The notes: generated from the letters alone by a model not told the origin. 54,250 bases of DNA from an uncultured Prevotella sp. (GCA_900315635.1 OMZV01000016.1:1-54250), one strand, 5' to 3'; positions 43,682 through 52,620 are shown, numbered from the stretch's first letter. Numbers and translations are program-made.

Positions 43682-43724
43682 CGGTAATCAGACATCCCCT
43701 CCATTCGGAGGGGCTTGGGGAGGC
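43682..43724. repeat. Lone G+C-rich arm of the REPIN-like family, diverged
   Basis: GGTAATCAGACATCCCCTCC followed by ATTCGGAGGGGCTTGGGGAGG: the same GGTAATCA...CCTCC...GGAGG layout as the paired arms, in the frdA-frdB gap. Less conserved than the others. Confidence 0.7.
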
Positions 43725-43725
43725 T

Positions 43726-45675
43726 TTACTTCTTATAGTTACGAACCTGAACCTTGATGTACTGATAGTTCAGAGGCTCCTTGAGCAGTGTTGGAGCAAC
43801 ATCGTCAGAGCCCTGGTACTGCCAGCAAGCAACGTACATGTAGTGCTCGTCGTCACGCTTAGCCTCACCTTCCTCGGTCTGGCTCTCCTCACGGAAGTGA
43901 CCACCGCAACTCTCATTACGCTCAAGAGCATCGTAAGCGATAAGCTCGCCCATGGTGATGAAGTCGCGGAGATGGATAGCCTTGTCGAGCTCAGTGTTGA
44001 GTCCTTCCTTGTCGCCAGGGATGCGGACGTGCTCGTTGAACTCCTTGCGGATGTCCTTAAGCATAGCGAGAGCCTTCTTCAAGCCCTTCTCGTTACGTGC
44101 CATGCCTACATAGTCCCACATGATGTGGTAGAGTTTCTTATGGATATGGTCGACACTCTCGTCACCCTTGATGTTGTAGATGCGGTCGATCTCTGCCTGT
44201 ACACCCTTCTCAGCCTCCTCGAACTCAGGAGCATTGGTATCGATGTGTGGTACCTGAATCTGGTCGGAGAGATAGTTCTGCATTGTGTAAGGGATAACGA
44301 AGTAACCGTCGGACAGACCCTGCATCAGAGCAGAAGCGCCAAGGCGGTTAGCACCGTGGTCAGAGAAGTTGCACTCACCAAGTGCGAACAGACCCTTGAT
44401 AGAAGTCTGAAGCTCGTAGTCAACCCAAAGACCACCCATTGTGTAGTGGATAGCCGGGAAGATCATCATCGGGTTCTCGTGTGGGTCGACATCGGTAATC
44501 TCCTGATACATATCGAAGAGGTTTCCGTAACGCTCGTCAACACGCTTGCGGCCGAGGCGCTGGAATGCCTCAGAGAAGTCGAGGAACACAGCCAGACCGG
44601 TGTTGTTGACACCATAGCCGGCATCGGTGCGCTCCTTGGCAGCACGTGATGCAACGTCACGAGGAACAAGGTTACCGAATGCAGGATAACGGCGCTCCAG
44701 ATAGTAGTCACGATCCTCCTCAGGAATATCACGTCCCTGGATCTCACCACGCTGAAGTTTTTTAGCATCCTCGAGGTTCTTCGGTACCCAAATGCGGCCA
44801 TCATTACGGAGAGACTCTGACATAAGGGTCAACTTCGACTGCTTGTCGCCATGGACAGGAATACAGGTCGGGTGAATCTGGACGAAACATGGATTAGCAA
44901 AATAAGCTCCCTTACGGTAAGCCTGGACAGCTGCTGTGCAGTTACAGCCCATAGCGTTGGTTGAAAGGAAGTATGTGTTGCCATAGCCACCGGTAGCAAG
45001 GCAGACAGCATGAGCACCATAGCGCTCGAGCTTTCCGGTGATAAGGTTCTTGGCGATGACACCACGGCAACGACCGTCGATGATGACGATGTCCTCAATC
45101 TCGGTACGTGTGTGGAGCTCAACAGTTCCGTTGTGGACCTCCTTCATCAGTGAAGAGTAGGCACCGAGCAGAAGCTGCTGACCGGTCTGGCCCTTTGCAT
45201 AGAATGTACGGCAAACCTGCACACCACCGAATGAACGGTTGGCAAGCATACCACCATACTCACGGGCGAAAGGAACACCCTGGGCAACGCACTGGTCGAT
45301 GATGTTTGCACTCACCTCAGCCAGACGATAGACGTTAGCCTCACGAGCACGATAGTCACCACCTTTAATAGTATCATAGAACAGACGATAGACAGAGTCG
45401 CCATCGTTCTGGTAATTCTTTGCTGCATTGATACCGCCCTGTGCAGCGATAGAGTGAGCACGGCGCGGAGAGTCCTGAATACAGAAGTTGATAACATGGA
45501 AACCCATCTCGCCAAGTGATGCGGCAGCTGATGCACCGGCAAGACCAGTACCGACGACGATGATGTCGAGCTTACGCTTATTGGCAGGGTTTACAAGTTT
45601 CTGATGAGCCTTGTAGTTGGTCCATTTCTCGGCCAGCGGGCCCTCAGGTATTCTTGAATCTATTTGATTAGCCAT
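43726..45675 (-). CDS. frdA: Fumarate reductase/succinate dehydrogenase flavoprotein subunit
   Basis: A 649-residue flavoprotein. FAD-binding begins at [20 protein letters not shown]. The covalent-FAD region is [18 protein letters not shown] (His, then AAQGG). Catalytic blocks include [40 protein letters not shown] and [13 protein letters not shown]. It interconverts fumarate and succinate using electrons from FrdB. Length and layout match the Bacteroides-type enzyme. It is second in the frdCAB operon, 48 bases after frdC. Confidence 0.96.
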   Translation of the reverse strand: MANQIDSRIPEGPLAEKWTNYKAHQKLVNPANKRKLDIIVVGTGLAGASAAASLGEMGFHVINFCIQDSPRRAHSIAAQGGINAAKNYQNDGDSVYRLFYDTIKGGDYRAREANVYRLAEVSANIIDQCVAQGVPFAREYGGMLANRSFGGVQVCRTFYAKGQTGQQLLLGAYSSLMKEVHNGTVELHTRTEIEDIVIIDGRCRGVIAKNLITGKLERYGAHAVCLATGGYGNTYFLSTNAMGCNCTAAVQAYRKGAYFANPCFVQIHPTCIPVHGDKQSKLTLMSESLRNDGRIWVPKNLEDAKKLQRGEIQGRDIPEEDRDYYLERRYPAFGNLVPRDVASRAAKERTDAGYGVNNTGLAVFLDFSEAFQRLGRKRVDERYGNLFDMYQEITDVDPHENPMMIFPAIHYTMGGLWVDYELQTSIKGLFALGECNFSDHGANRLGASALMQGLSDGYFVIPYTMQNYLSDQIQVPHIDTNAPEFEEAEKGVQAEIDRIYNIKGDESVDHIHKKLYHIMWDYVGMARNEKGLKKALAMLKDIRKEFNEHVRIPGDKEGLNTELDKAIHLRDFITMGELIAYDALERNESCGGHFREESQTEEGEAKRDDEHYMYVACWQYQGSDDVAPTLLKEPLNYQYIKVQVRNYKK

Positions 45676-45722
45676 AATCTTATTCTAAAGTTTATGAGTT
45701 TTTGAGTTTATGAGTTTTTTAG

Positions 45723-46403
45723 TTAAGCACAGTAGCTAGGTGCGAAACCGAGCCAGAATGACAGAACCAGGAAAGCGAAGACACCCATGAGGATTGTTAC
45801 ATAAACAATACCGATAGTCTGCCAGCGCTTGAGCCAGATCTTACCGCTCCAGCCGAATGTCTGCATAGCACTCCAGAATCCATGAGAGAGATGGAACCAG
45901 ATGGCGCAAATCCAAACGAGATACAGGATAGAGAACACCGGATTAGAGAATGTCTGCTGAATCCAGGCGAATCCGTCAGCAGGGTCGTGAGCTACATCGA
46001 GGTTTGCCAGCTCAGCAAGCATCATGTTGCTCCAGAAGTTTACCAAGTGAAGGATTAAACCGAGCAGAATGATGATACCCAGAACGAGCATGTTCTGCGA
46101 AGCCCAAGAAACCTCAGGACGACGGTCGGTCACTGCATAACGCTCACTACCACGGGCGCGGCGGTTCTGCGCTGTGAGGATGAAGGCATACACGATATGG
46201 CAGACAGCGAGGAAAGCCAGGCCGAGAGTGCCAACAACTGCATACCAATTAGAACCCAGGAACTCGCACACTTCGTTGTAAGCGTCGGCCGAGAAAAAGG
46301 CAGCGACATTCATGCAACAGTGGAAGGTCAGGAATAGAATAAGGCAGACGCCAGTAACAGACATCACTACCTTTCTACCTATAGGTGAATTGATTAACCA
46401 CAT
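45723..46403 (-). CDS. frdC: Fumarate reductase/succinate dehydrogenase cytochrome b subunit
   Basis: A 226-residue membrane anchor with five transmembrane segments, typical of single-subunit (B-type, di-heme) complexes such as those of Bacillus and Wolinella. Histidines expected to ligate heme lie in FLTFHCCMNVAAFF, CHIVYAFIL, LILHLVNFWSN and IWFHLSHGFWSAMQTFG. It exchanges electrons with menaquinone. It is the first operon gene. A full promoter precedes it (46544-46574), giving a leader of roughly 130 bases. Confidence 0.92.
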   Translation of the reverse strand: MWLINSPIGRKVVMSVTGVCLILFLTFHCCMNVAAFFSADAYNEVCEFLGSNWYAVVGTLGLAFLAVCHIVYAFILTAQNRRARGSERYAVTDRRPEVSWASQNMLVLGIIILLGLILHLVNFWSNMMLAELANLDVAHDPADGFAWIQQTFSNPVFSILYLVWICAIWFHLSHGFWSAMQTFGWSGKIWLKRWQTIGIVYVTILMGVFAFLVLSFWLGFAPSYCA

Positions 46404-46543
46404 AAATTGTTGATTTTATTAATAATAATTTGTTAGAAATTTCCTGATAATTTGTTCGAACTTGAAACTTTTCCCTTGAATCCTCGCGGACTTTCTAATG
46501 AATAGTGGGTATTCGGAATACTTACTTTTAGGTATTCTGACCG

Positions 46544-46574
46544 CAAAAGTAATACTTTAAAATGATAAATCAAA
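46544..46574 (-). promoter_or_regulatory. Promoter for frdCAB
   Basis: Minus-strand -33 TTTG (46571-46574), 19-base spacer, -7 TACTTTTG (46544-46551), about 140 bases upstream of frdC. Confidence 0.68.
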
Positions 46575-46616
46575 GTCTTTCCCTTTAAATTTTCCAAAAT
46601 AATTGGTACGTCTTAT

Positions 46617-46731
46617 TTTGCTTTTCCACTCGTTTGCACTAACTATATATAAGAAAGATATAAGTTAGGCGGCACTCGGGAAAGAAAGAAAAAGCGACTT
46701 TTCTTTGCTTTTCCACTCGTTTGCACTAACT
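46617..46731 (+). repeat. 28-base direct duplication of promoter DNA upstream of mnmG
   Basis: 46617-46644 and 46704-46731 are identical over 28 bases (start TTTGCTTTTCC, end TTTGCACTAACT), 87 bases apart. In the first copy the next bases are ATAT, breaking the -7 box. In the second they are TTGC, giving TAACTTTG. Confidence 0.88.
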
Positions 46732-46734
46732 TTG
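46704..46734 (+). promoter_or_regulatory. Promoter for mnmG
   Basis: -33 TTTG (46704-46707), 19-base spacer, -7 TAACTTTG (46727-46734), 24 bases before the ATG at 46759. Confidence 0.75.
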
Positions 46735-46758
46735 CGGACAAATTAAAGGAGAAACAAC

Positions 46759-48636
46759 ATGAATTTTAATTATGACGTTCTGGTCATCGGAGGCGGCCAT
46801 GCAGGTTGCGAAGCTGCCACAGCGGCAGCAAACATGGGAGCCAAGACATGCCTCATAACGATGGACATGAACAAGATTGGACAGATGAGCTGCAACCCAG
46901 CCGTCGGCGGAATAGCCAAGGGGCAGATTGTCCGTGAGATTGACGCGCTGGGCGGACAGATGGGTCTTATCACTGATGCCACCGCTATTCAGTTCCGAAT
47001 GCTCAACCGCTCGAAGGGTCCGGCAGTTTGGAGCCCGCGTGCGCAGTGTGACCGCGGAAAGTTTATTTGGCAGTGGCGGACAGTACTCGACCACACCCCG
47101 AATCTTGACATATTCCAAGACCAAGCCAACGAACTGCTTGTCGATGAAAAGACAAAAAGCGTGATAGGTGTACGCACTATATGGGATATAGAGTTCCATG
47201 CAAAGGCAGTCATTGTAACCGCCGGTACATTCCTCAATGGACTAATGCACATCGGACACAAGAAGGTAGAAGGCGGACGATGCGCTGAGCCTGCCGTTCA
47301 TCATTTCTCAGAAAGCATCGAACGATGGGGAGTACACAAGAGTAGAATGAAGACAGGCACTCCTGTCAGGATCGATAAGCGCTCCGTCCATTTCGAGGAT
47401 ATGGAAGAGCAGCCCGGTGAGAACGACTATCATCAGTTCTCTTTCATCGGACCGCACCGCACCCTACCCCAACTCCCGTGCTGGACATGCAACACAAATG
47501 AAGAGGTACACGAGATTCTCCGTGCCGACTTGGCAAATTCTCCCCTTTTCAACGGACAAATCCAAAGTACCGGTCCACGTTATTGTCCGTCAATAGAGAC
47601 CAAGCTTGTAACATTCCCCGACCGCTCCAGCCATCCTCTGTTCCTTGAACCAGAGGGAACAGATACCAACGAGATGTATCTTAATGGCTTTTCATCGAGC
47701 ATGCCTTGGGAAACTCAGTTGAAAGCAATCCACCACATCCCAGCTCTCCGAGACGCCAAAATATACCGTCCTGGCTATGCAATAGAATACGATTATTTCG
47801 ACCCGACACAGCTGAAGCATTCGTTGGAATCGAAAGTGATAAGCGGACTCTTCCTTGCCGGACAGGTTAACGGAACAACCGGATATGAGGAAGCAGGAGG
47901 ACAAGGCACGGCAGCTGGTATCAACGCAGCACTGTTTTGCGGTGGAAGCGAACCTTTTGTCATGCATCGTGACGAAAGTTATATAGGTGTACTTATAGAT
48001 GATTTGACAACGAAAGGTGTCGATGAACCTTACCGCATGTTCACTTCAAGAGCTGAATACAGAATCCTGCTCCGTCAGGATGATGCCGATGCAAGATTGA
48101 CAGAGATGTCCTACAAGCTAGGACTTGCTACTCGTGAGCGTTATGACTTATGGCTGGAGAAAAAGGCGTACATCGATAGAATCGTAACATTCTGCAAAGA
48201 GACTCCGGTGAAGCCGAAGGCAATAAATGGTTTCTTGGAGAGTCTTGGCACTTCCCCTCTCAAGGGAACAGTCAAGATTGCCGACCTGGTTGCTCGTCCA
48301 CAAGTCAACTTCAAGAATCTTTCTGAGCAGATTCCAGAATTAAAAGAGGTATTGAATTCTCCGAAGAATCGTGTTGATGAAATCGATGAAGCCGCCGAGA
48401 TAAGAATGAAGTACAAAGGTTACATCGACCGCGAGCGTGTTTTCGCCGATAAGATGCACCGCCTAGAGAACATCAAGATAAAAGGACGCTTCAATTATTC
48501 AGAACTTCATGACCTCTCGACAGAGTGCCGTCAGAAGCTCGAACGCATCCAACCGGAGACCATTGCACAGGCTTCGAGAATTCCGGGAGTATCGCCAAGT
48601 GATATAAATGTATTGCTGGTGCTCCTAGGAAGATAG
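46759..48636 (+). CDS. mnmG: tRNA uridine-5-carboxymethylaminomethyl modification enzyme MnmG
   Basis: A 625-residue MnmG/GidA of normal length. The N-terminal FAD-binding motif is VLVIGGGHAGCEAATAAANM, followed by CNPAVGGIAKGQIVREID, CWTCNTNEEVHEILR and GQVNGTTGYEEAGGQGTAAG. The C-terminal helical domain ends LERIQPETIAQASRIPGVSP. With MnmE and folate it adds the aminomethyl group to wobble U34 of several tRNAs. It has its own promoter and is often near the replication origin in bacteria, which fits the two parS-type sites just downstream. Confidence 0.97.
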   Translation: MNFNYDVLVIGGGHAGCEAATAAANMGAKTCLITMDMNKIGQMSCNPAVGGIAKGQIVREIDALGGQMGLITDATAIQFRMLNRSKGPAVWSPRAQCDRGKFIWQWRTVLDHTPNLDIFQDQANELLVDEKTKSVIGVRTIWDIEFHAKAVIVTAGTFLNGLMHIGHKKVEGGRCAEPAVHHFSESIERWGVHKSRMKTGTPVRIDKRSVHFEDMEEQPGENDYHQFSFIGPHRTLPQLPCWTCNTNEEVHEILRADLANSPLFNGQIQSTGPRYCPSIETKLVTFPDRSSHPLFLEPEGTDTNEMYLNGFSSSMPWETQLKAIHHIPALRDAKIYRPGYAIEYDYFDPTQLKHSLESKVISGLFLAGQVNGTTGYEEAGGQGTAAGINAALFCGGSEPFVMHRDESYIGVLIDDLTTKGVDEPYRMFTSRAEYRILLRQDDADARLTEMSYKLGLATRERYDLWLEKKAYIDRIVTFCKETPVKPKAINGFLESLGTSPLKGTVKIADLVARPQVNFKNLSEQIPELKEVLNSPKNRVDEIDEAAEIRMKYKGYIDRERVFADKMHRLENIKIKGRFNYSELHDLSTECRQKLERIQPETIAQASRIPGVSPSDINVLLVLLGR

Positions 48637-48648
48637 GACTATAGAATT

Positions 48649-48692
48649 CCCACCAAGCCTCCCCCAAGGGGAGGATGTTTAATCACCTAAGA
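48649..48692. repeat. Lone G+C-rich REPIN-like arm after mnmG
   Basis: CCCACCAAGCCTCCCCCAAG then GGGAGGATGTTTAATCACCT: nearly the same as the left arms at 18196 and 26738, starting 12 bases after the mnmG stop and with no opposing arm nearby. Confidence 0.88.
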
Positions 48693-48701
48693 CGAATTAG
48701 A

Positions 48702-48715
48702 GTTTCACGTGAAAC
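48702..48715. promoter_or_regulatory. parS-type centromere site 1
   Basis: Perfect 14-base palindrome GTTTCACGTGAAAC, the core of the conserved bacterial ParB-binding site (TGTTTCACGTGAAACA). A second identical copy is at 49628-49641. ParB and SMC loading are the known roles; binding here is inferred. Confidence 0.82.
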
Positions 48716-48838
48716 AAAAAGATTATAAATGCATGATTCTGAAAGGTTTAGGGAAATGATTAAAGTGGAACTTAAAGCCATAATTGGTGGTGAAACAAAA
48801 TGAAACAACAGACGAATAAACTCATAAACTTACACGAT

Positions 48839-49372
48839 ATGAACAAACAACTATTACTGGACAATCTGCGTTGCATACCTGATTGGCCAATCAAGGGAGT
48901 CAACTTCAGAGACGTTACTACCCTATTCAAGAATGCGGAGTGCCTGAAAGAAATTACAGACACAATGGTTGACCTATATAAAGATAAAGGTATAACCAAG
49001 ATAGTAGGAATAGAAAGCCGTGGCTTCGTCATGTCTTCGGCAGTAGCAACGCGCCTTAATGCGGGTGTAGTTCTTTGCCGCAAGCCTGGCAAACTGCCAT
49101 GCACTACAGTTCAACAGAGCTATGCCAAGGAGTATGGTATCGACACTATAGAGATACATGCTGACGCCATAGACGAGAAGGATGTTATCCTCCTCCACGA
49201 CGACCTGCTTGCAACAGGTGGAACAATGAGCGCTGCCTGCAAACTGGTTAAAAAGTTCCACCCAAAGAAGATCTACTGCAACTTCATCATTGAGCTCGAC
49301 TCTGAGTTCCCGAACGCAAGAAAGATATTCGAGGATCAGGGAATAGAAGTTACATCACTGTTGCAGTTCTAG
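48839..49372 (+). CDS. apt: Adenine phosphoribosyltransferase
   Basis: A 177-residue Apt. The N-terminal LLLDNLRCIPDWPIKGVNFR is followed by GIESRGFVMSSAVA, then GVVLCRKPGKLPCTT and the PRPP-binding loop VILLHDDLLATGGTMSAA. It makes AMP from adenine and PRPP in purine salvage. I use the ATG at 48839 (MNKQLLLDNL), which fits the family N-terminus. An ATG at 48800 would add 13 residues. Confidence 0.95.
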   Translation: MNKQLLLDNLRCIPDWPIKGVNFRDVTTLFKNAECLKEITDTMVDLYKDKGITKIVGIESRGFVMSSAVATRLNAGVVLCRKPGKLPCTTVQQSYAKEYGIDTIEIHADAIDEKDVILLHDDLLATGGTMSAACKLVKKFHPKKIYCNFIIELDSEFPNARKIFEDQGIEVTSLLQF

Positions 49373-49387
49373 AGACAAAACCGAAGA

Positions 49388-49624
49388 AAAAGCCTTGAAG
49401 AGGCTTAACTAATCAGTAACCCCGGACCAGCGAAGCGCAGTCTGGGGAAACTAGAATAAATATCAAGAAAAGTGCCTCGAAGAGGTACAACTTAAATATA
49501 CACACAAGTGCTGTTGTGAGTCTTCGACTCACTAAGCAATAATAAACCTGATACTTATCCCCACACTTCGGTCGTTACACTCCCTTGTGTGGGGTTATTG
49601 TTCAATTAAGCCTCTTCGAGGCTT
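49388..49624. repeat. Nested-hairpin block between apt and uvrC
   Basis: Outer ends AAGCCTTGAAGAGGCTTAA and the inverted TTAAGCCTCTTCGAGGCTT enclose further palindromes: CCCCGGACCAGCG...CAGTCTGGGG, GTGAGTCTTCGACTCAC and CCCCACACTTCGG...TTGTGTGGGG. Several could act as terminators for apt. The overall plan resembles a composite mini-element. It fills the 310-base gap between apt and uvrC, ending 4 bases before the second parS site. Confidence 0.78.
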
Positions 49625-49627
49625 TGC

Positions 49628-49641
49628 GTTTCACGTGAAAC
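49628..49641. promoter_or_regulatory. parS-type centromere site 2
   Basis: A second perfect GTTTCACGTGAAAC, 926 bases from the first and 42 bases before the uvrC start. Confidence 0.82.
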
Positions 49642-49682
49642 TATTTATATCTTAAATGCTTTAAACAAAGGAGTTAGGAGAA

Positions 49683-51563
49683 ATGACACGAGAAGAAAAT
49701 GAAGCACGATTAGCCTACTTGAAGAACATAGTATTGAACCTTCCACACAAGCCGGGGACTTACCAATACTATGACGAGAAGCGGAAGCCAGGAGCAGAGG
49801 CGCCCGATCAAGACCATATTATATATGTAGGTAAAGCCAAAGACTTGAAGAACCGTGTATCATCATACTTCCACAAAGAGGTCGACAGGTACAAGACAAA
49901 GGTTCTCGTGTCGAAGATACAGGACATATCCTACTCTGTAGTAAACTCTGAAGAGGACGCTCTGCTCATAGAAAACCAATTAATCAAGCAGTACAAACCG
50001 AAATATAATGTTCTTCTGAAGGACGGAAAGACTTATCCTAGTATCTGCATAACCAAGGAATATTATCCACGAATATTCAAGACAAGGAAGATAAACAAGA
50101 AGTATGGCTCTTTTTACGGACCTTATAGCCATATAAGTTCCATGTATGCCATACTCGAGATTATCAAAAAGGTATTCAAGCCGAGAACTTGCCGTTTGCC
50201 ATTGACACCAGAAAGGATAGAAAAAGGAGAGTTCAAACCATGTCTGGAATACCATATTCATAACTGTGGAGGACCATGCATCGACAAGCAAAGCTATGAC
50301 GATTACCAGGAAAACATTCGTCAGGCACGCGAAGTTTTGAAGGGAAACACCCGAGATTTGGAGAATTATCTGCGCGAAAAGATGCAGGATTATGCATCAA
50401 AATTGGAGTTTGAACGTGCCGAAGAATACAAACAAAGGATAATAGCACTGGATAATTTTGCCGCAAGGAGCGAAATTGTGAGCCATACAATTACCGATGT
50501 CGATGTGTTTACTATCATTGACGATGACCAGAAAAAGAACGCATACATCAACTATATACACGTTACAAATGGTGCAATAAATCAGAGTTTCACATACGAA
50601 TACAAGCGTAAACTTGACGAGACCGACGAGGAACTTCTTAACGATGCAATACCGGAGATTCGTGAACGATTTGGCAGTACTGCGAAGGAGATTATCGTTC
50701 CGTTTGAACTCGATTTCAAGATAAAGGACGCTGATTTTTTCATCCCTCAGAGAGGCGACAAACACCACCTGTTAGAGCTGTCTGAGATGAATGCCAAACA
50801 GTATAAATTCGACCGTCTGAAGCAGACTGAGAAGCTGAATCCGGAGCAAAAACAGACCCGTCTGATGAAGGAATTACAGGACAAATTGAAGCTGCCTAAG
50901 CTCCCTTACCAGATAGAATGTTTCGATAACTCTAACATTTCAGGCACTGATGCCGTGGCAGGATGTATCGTCTACAAGGGCATGAAACCATCAAGAAAAG
51001 ACTACCGAAAGTACAACATAAAGACGGTAGTTGGTCCCGACGATTATGCTTCCATGCAGGAGGTCGTCCGCCGCAGGTATTCGAGGATGATGGAAGAGCA
51101 TACTCCCCTGCCCGACCTCATCATTACAGATGGTGGCAAGGGACAAATGGACGTTGTCCGAGAGGTTGTCGAGGACGAATTACACCTTCAGATACCTATC
51201 GCCGGACTGGCTAAGAACGACCGTCACCGCACCAATGAGCTGCTTTATGGATTTCCTCCGCAGGTCATCGGACTGAAAACGGACAGCGAATTATTCAAGG
51301 TTTTAACCCAAATACAGGACGAAGTCCACCGCTTTGCCATCACCTTCCACCGTGACAAACGGTCGAAGCACCAGCTACACAGTGAACTTGACGACATCAA
51401 GGGTATAGGACCAAAGACCAAGGACTTACTTCTAAGAGAATTTCGAAGTGTAAAGCGAATTAAAGAGACTGACTATCAACAACTTAAAGACACTCTAGGA
51501 GAGTCCAAGGCAACCATCGTCTGGAACCATTTCCACCCGGATGAAACCCCATCAGAGCATTAA
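49683..51563 (+). CDS. uvrC: Excinuclease ABC subunit C
   Basis: A 626-residue UvrC. The GIY-YIG endonuclease domain at the N-terminus has KPGTYQYYDEK and IIYVGKAKDLKNRVSSYFHK. The UVR motif (KLEFERAEEYKQRIIALDNF) is at about 235-255. The RNase H-like second nuclease has ECFDNSNISGTDAVAGCIV and LIITDGGKGQMDVVREVV, and a C-terminal helix-hairpin-helix is IKGIGPKTKDLLLREFRSVK. It makes the two incisions in nucleotide excision repair with UvrA and UvrB. Small insert in the YIG region (EAPDQDH). Confidence 0.97.
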   Translation: MTREENEARLAYLKNIVLNLPHKPGTYQYYDEKRKPGAEAPDQDHIIYVGKAKDLKNRVSSYFHKEVDRYKTKVLVSKIQDISYSVVNSEEDALLIENQLIKQYKPKYNVLLKDGKTYPSICITKEYYPRIFKTRKINKKYGSFYGPYSHISSMYAILEIIKKVFKPRTCRLPLTPERIEKGEFKPCLEYHIHNCGGPCIDKQSYDDYQENIRQAREVLKGNTRDLENYLREKMQDYASKLEFERAEEYKQRIIALDNFAARSEIVSHTITDVDVFTIIDDDQKKNAYINYIHVTNGAINQSFTYEYKRKLDETDEELLNDAIPEIRERFGSTAKEIIVPFELDFKIKDADFFIPQRGDKHHLLELSEMNAKQYKFDRLKQTEKLNPEQKQTRLMKELQDKLKLPKLPYQIECFDNSNISGTDAVAGCIVYKGMKPSRKDYRKYNIKTVVGPDDYASMQEVVRRRYSRMMEEHTPLPDLIITDGGKGQMDVVREVVEDELHLQIPIAGLAKNDRHRTNELLYGFPPQVIGLKTDSELFKVLTQIQDEVHRFAITFHRDKRSKHQLHSELDDIKGIGPKTKDLLLREFRSVKRIKETDYQQLKDTLGESKATIVWNHFHPDETPSEH

Positions 51564-51575
51564 TAATAATGTAAG

Positions 51576-51609
51576 AGGACATCTATTGAAATACAGTAGA
51601 TGTCCTTTT
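51576..51609 (+). terminator. Terminator after uvrC
   Basis: AGGACATCTA / TAGATGTCCT stem with 11-base loop followed by TTTTG, 12 bases past the uvrC stop. Confidence 0.8.
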
Positions 51610-51611
51610 GC

Positions 51612-51744
51612 TTTGTAAAACATAATCTTTTAGAGAGAAAAATAAATTATTTTTCTTTCATTTTAAATTTATTTTTTTTAGTTTTTAATTTATTTTTTAT
51701 CGTCAAAGATGCCCAATTACAAGACCAAAGGGTATCTATTGGCT
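51612..51744. repeat. Repeat related to the GGTATCTTTT element, A+T-rich version (copy D)
   Basis: Begins TTTGTAAAACATAATCTTTT, has the same A/T-rich interior as copy C, and ends with CAAAGATGCCCAATTAC and GGGTATCTATTGGCTTTT. The most diverged of the four. Confidence 0.55.
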
Positions 51745-51824
51745 TTTAAACGATTGTCTTTAATCATTTAAACATCTGTTTCCTAACCTATAAATAGTAT
51801 CGAAACAAAAAAGGAAAAGAAATA

Positions 51825-51856
51825 TTTGCAATACTGAAAAAGAAGAGTTAAATTTG
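51825..51856 (+). promoter_or_regulatory. Promoter for dtd, almost touching the start codon
   Basis: -33 TTTG (51825-51828), 20-base spacer, -7 TAAATTTG (51849-51856), then four bases and the ATG at 51861. Transcription would start at or within a base or two of the ATG. Confidence 0.7.
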
Positions 51857-51860
51857 CAGC

Positions 51861-52313
51861 ATGAGAATTGTTATTCAACGAGTAAGCCATGCTAGCGTCA
51901 CCATCAACGGTGAGGTAAAAAGCAAGATAGAAAACGGTTTCCTTATCCTATTGGGCATTGGCGAGGACGACAGCACCGACGACATCGATTGGCTGGTAAA
52001 GAAGGTCGTGAACCTTCGTGTTTTCAACGATGAAAATGGGGTAATGAACCGCAGTATTCTTGACACCGGTGGCGACATAATAGTCGTCAGCCAGTTCACA
52101 CTGATGGCAAGCTACAAGAAAGGCAACCGCCCCAGCTGGATCCACGCGGCTAAACACGAGATCTCTATCCCACTCTACAACGAGTTTGTCAGCCGCCTGA
52201 CAACCGCCTTAGGGAAGCCAGTCGGAACCGGTGAATTCGGGGCAGATATGAAGGTTGAACTACTTAATGACGGACCGGTAACAATCTGTATGGACACCAA
52301 AAGCAAAGAATAA
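51861..52313 (+). CDS. dtd: D-aminoacyl-tRNA deacylase
   Basis: A 150-residue Dtd of normal length. It begins MRIVIQRVSHASVTINGEV, has the cross-subunit motif VVSQFTLMASYKKGNRPSW (Ser-Gln-Phe-Thr) and the GP-dipeptide motif NDGPVTICMDT. It removes D-amino acids (and Gly) wrongly attached to tRNA. The ATG at 51861 gives the exact family N-terminus, and the promoter lies immediately upstream, so the message may be leaderless. Confidence 0.96.
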   Translation: MRIVIQRVSHASVTINGEVKSKIENGFLILLGIGEDDSTDDIDWLVKKVVNLRVFNDENGVMNRSILDTGGDIIVVSQFTLMASYKKGNRPSWIHAAKHEISIPLYNEFVSRLTTALGKPVGTGEFGADMKVELLNDGPVTICMDTKSKE

Positions 52314-52398
52314 AAAACTACAAAACTATAATGCAAAGCAATAAAGAACCTATTAAGAAATACAATTATAAGCTACCATCAACCTGAAAATCGACCGG

Positions 52399-52620
52399 AT
52401 GATAATAGTTGGAATCATAATGATTATATTAGGATTCAACTTTGATGAAGGTGAGATCGGTACTATCGGGTATATAGGTTTAACTGCATGCCTACTTTGG
52501 ACAATATGTTCATTCAAAAGACTCGTTAGAATACGTATCGTTGGCATCCGGATTGCAGTTCTTTGGATAGGTGCATGGCAAATAATAACAATTGAAGCAA
52601 TAAGACAATACATACAATGA
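52399..52620 (+). CDS. Small membrane protein of unknown function
   Basis: 73 residues with two hydrophobic helices (MIIVGIIMIILGF and IGYIGLTACLLWTICSF) and a third weaker one (IAVLWIGAWQIITIEAI). No family is recognised. The stop overlaps the start of the following gene by four bases (ATGA), and it sits between dtd and the pyrophosphohydrolase gene, so it may be a translationally coupled gene. It could also be a chance open frame. Confidence 0.5.
   Translation: MIIVGIIMIILGFNFDEGEIGTIGYIGLTACLLWTICSFKRLVRIRIVGIRIAVLWIGAWQIITIEAIRQYIQ

Larger units (their letters stand above)
46404..46758. other. 355-base divergent control region between frdC and mnmG
   Basis: Holds the frdCAB promoter (minus), a duplicated 28-base promoter segment (46617-46644 and 46704-46731) and the mnmG promoter. 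Otherwise A+T-rich with no gene. Confidence 0.65.

Noticed and set aside
49388-49624. Possible tRNA or structured riboswitch
   Set aside because: The hairpins do not form a cloverleaf or any riboswitch core I recognise. Simple nested palindromes explain the structure.
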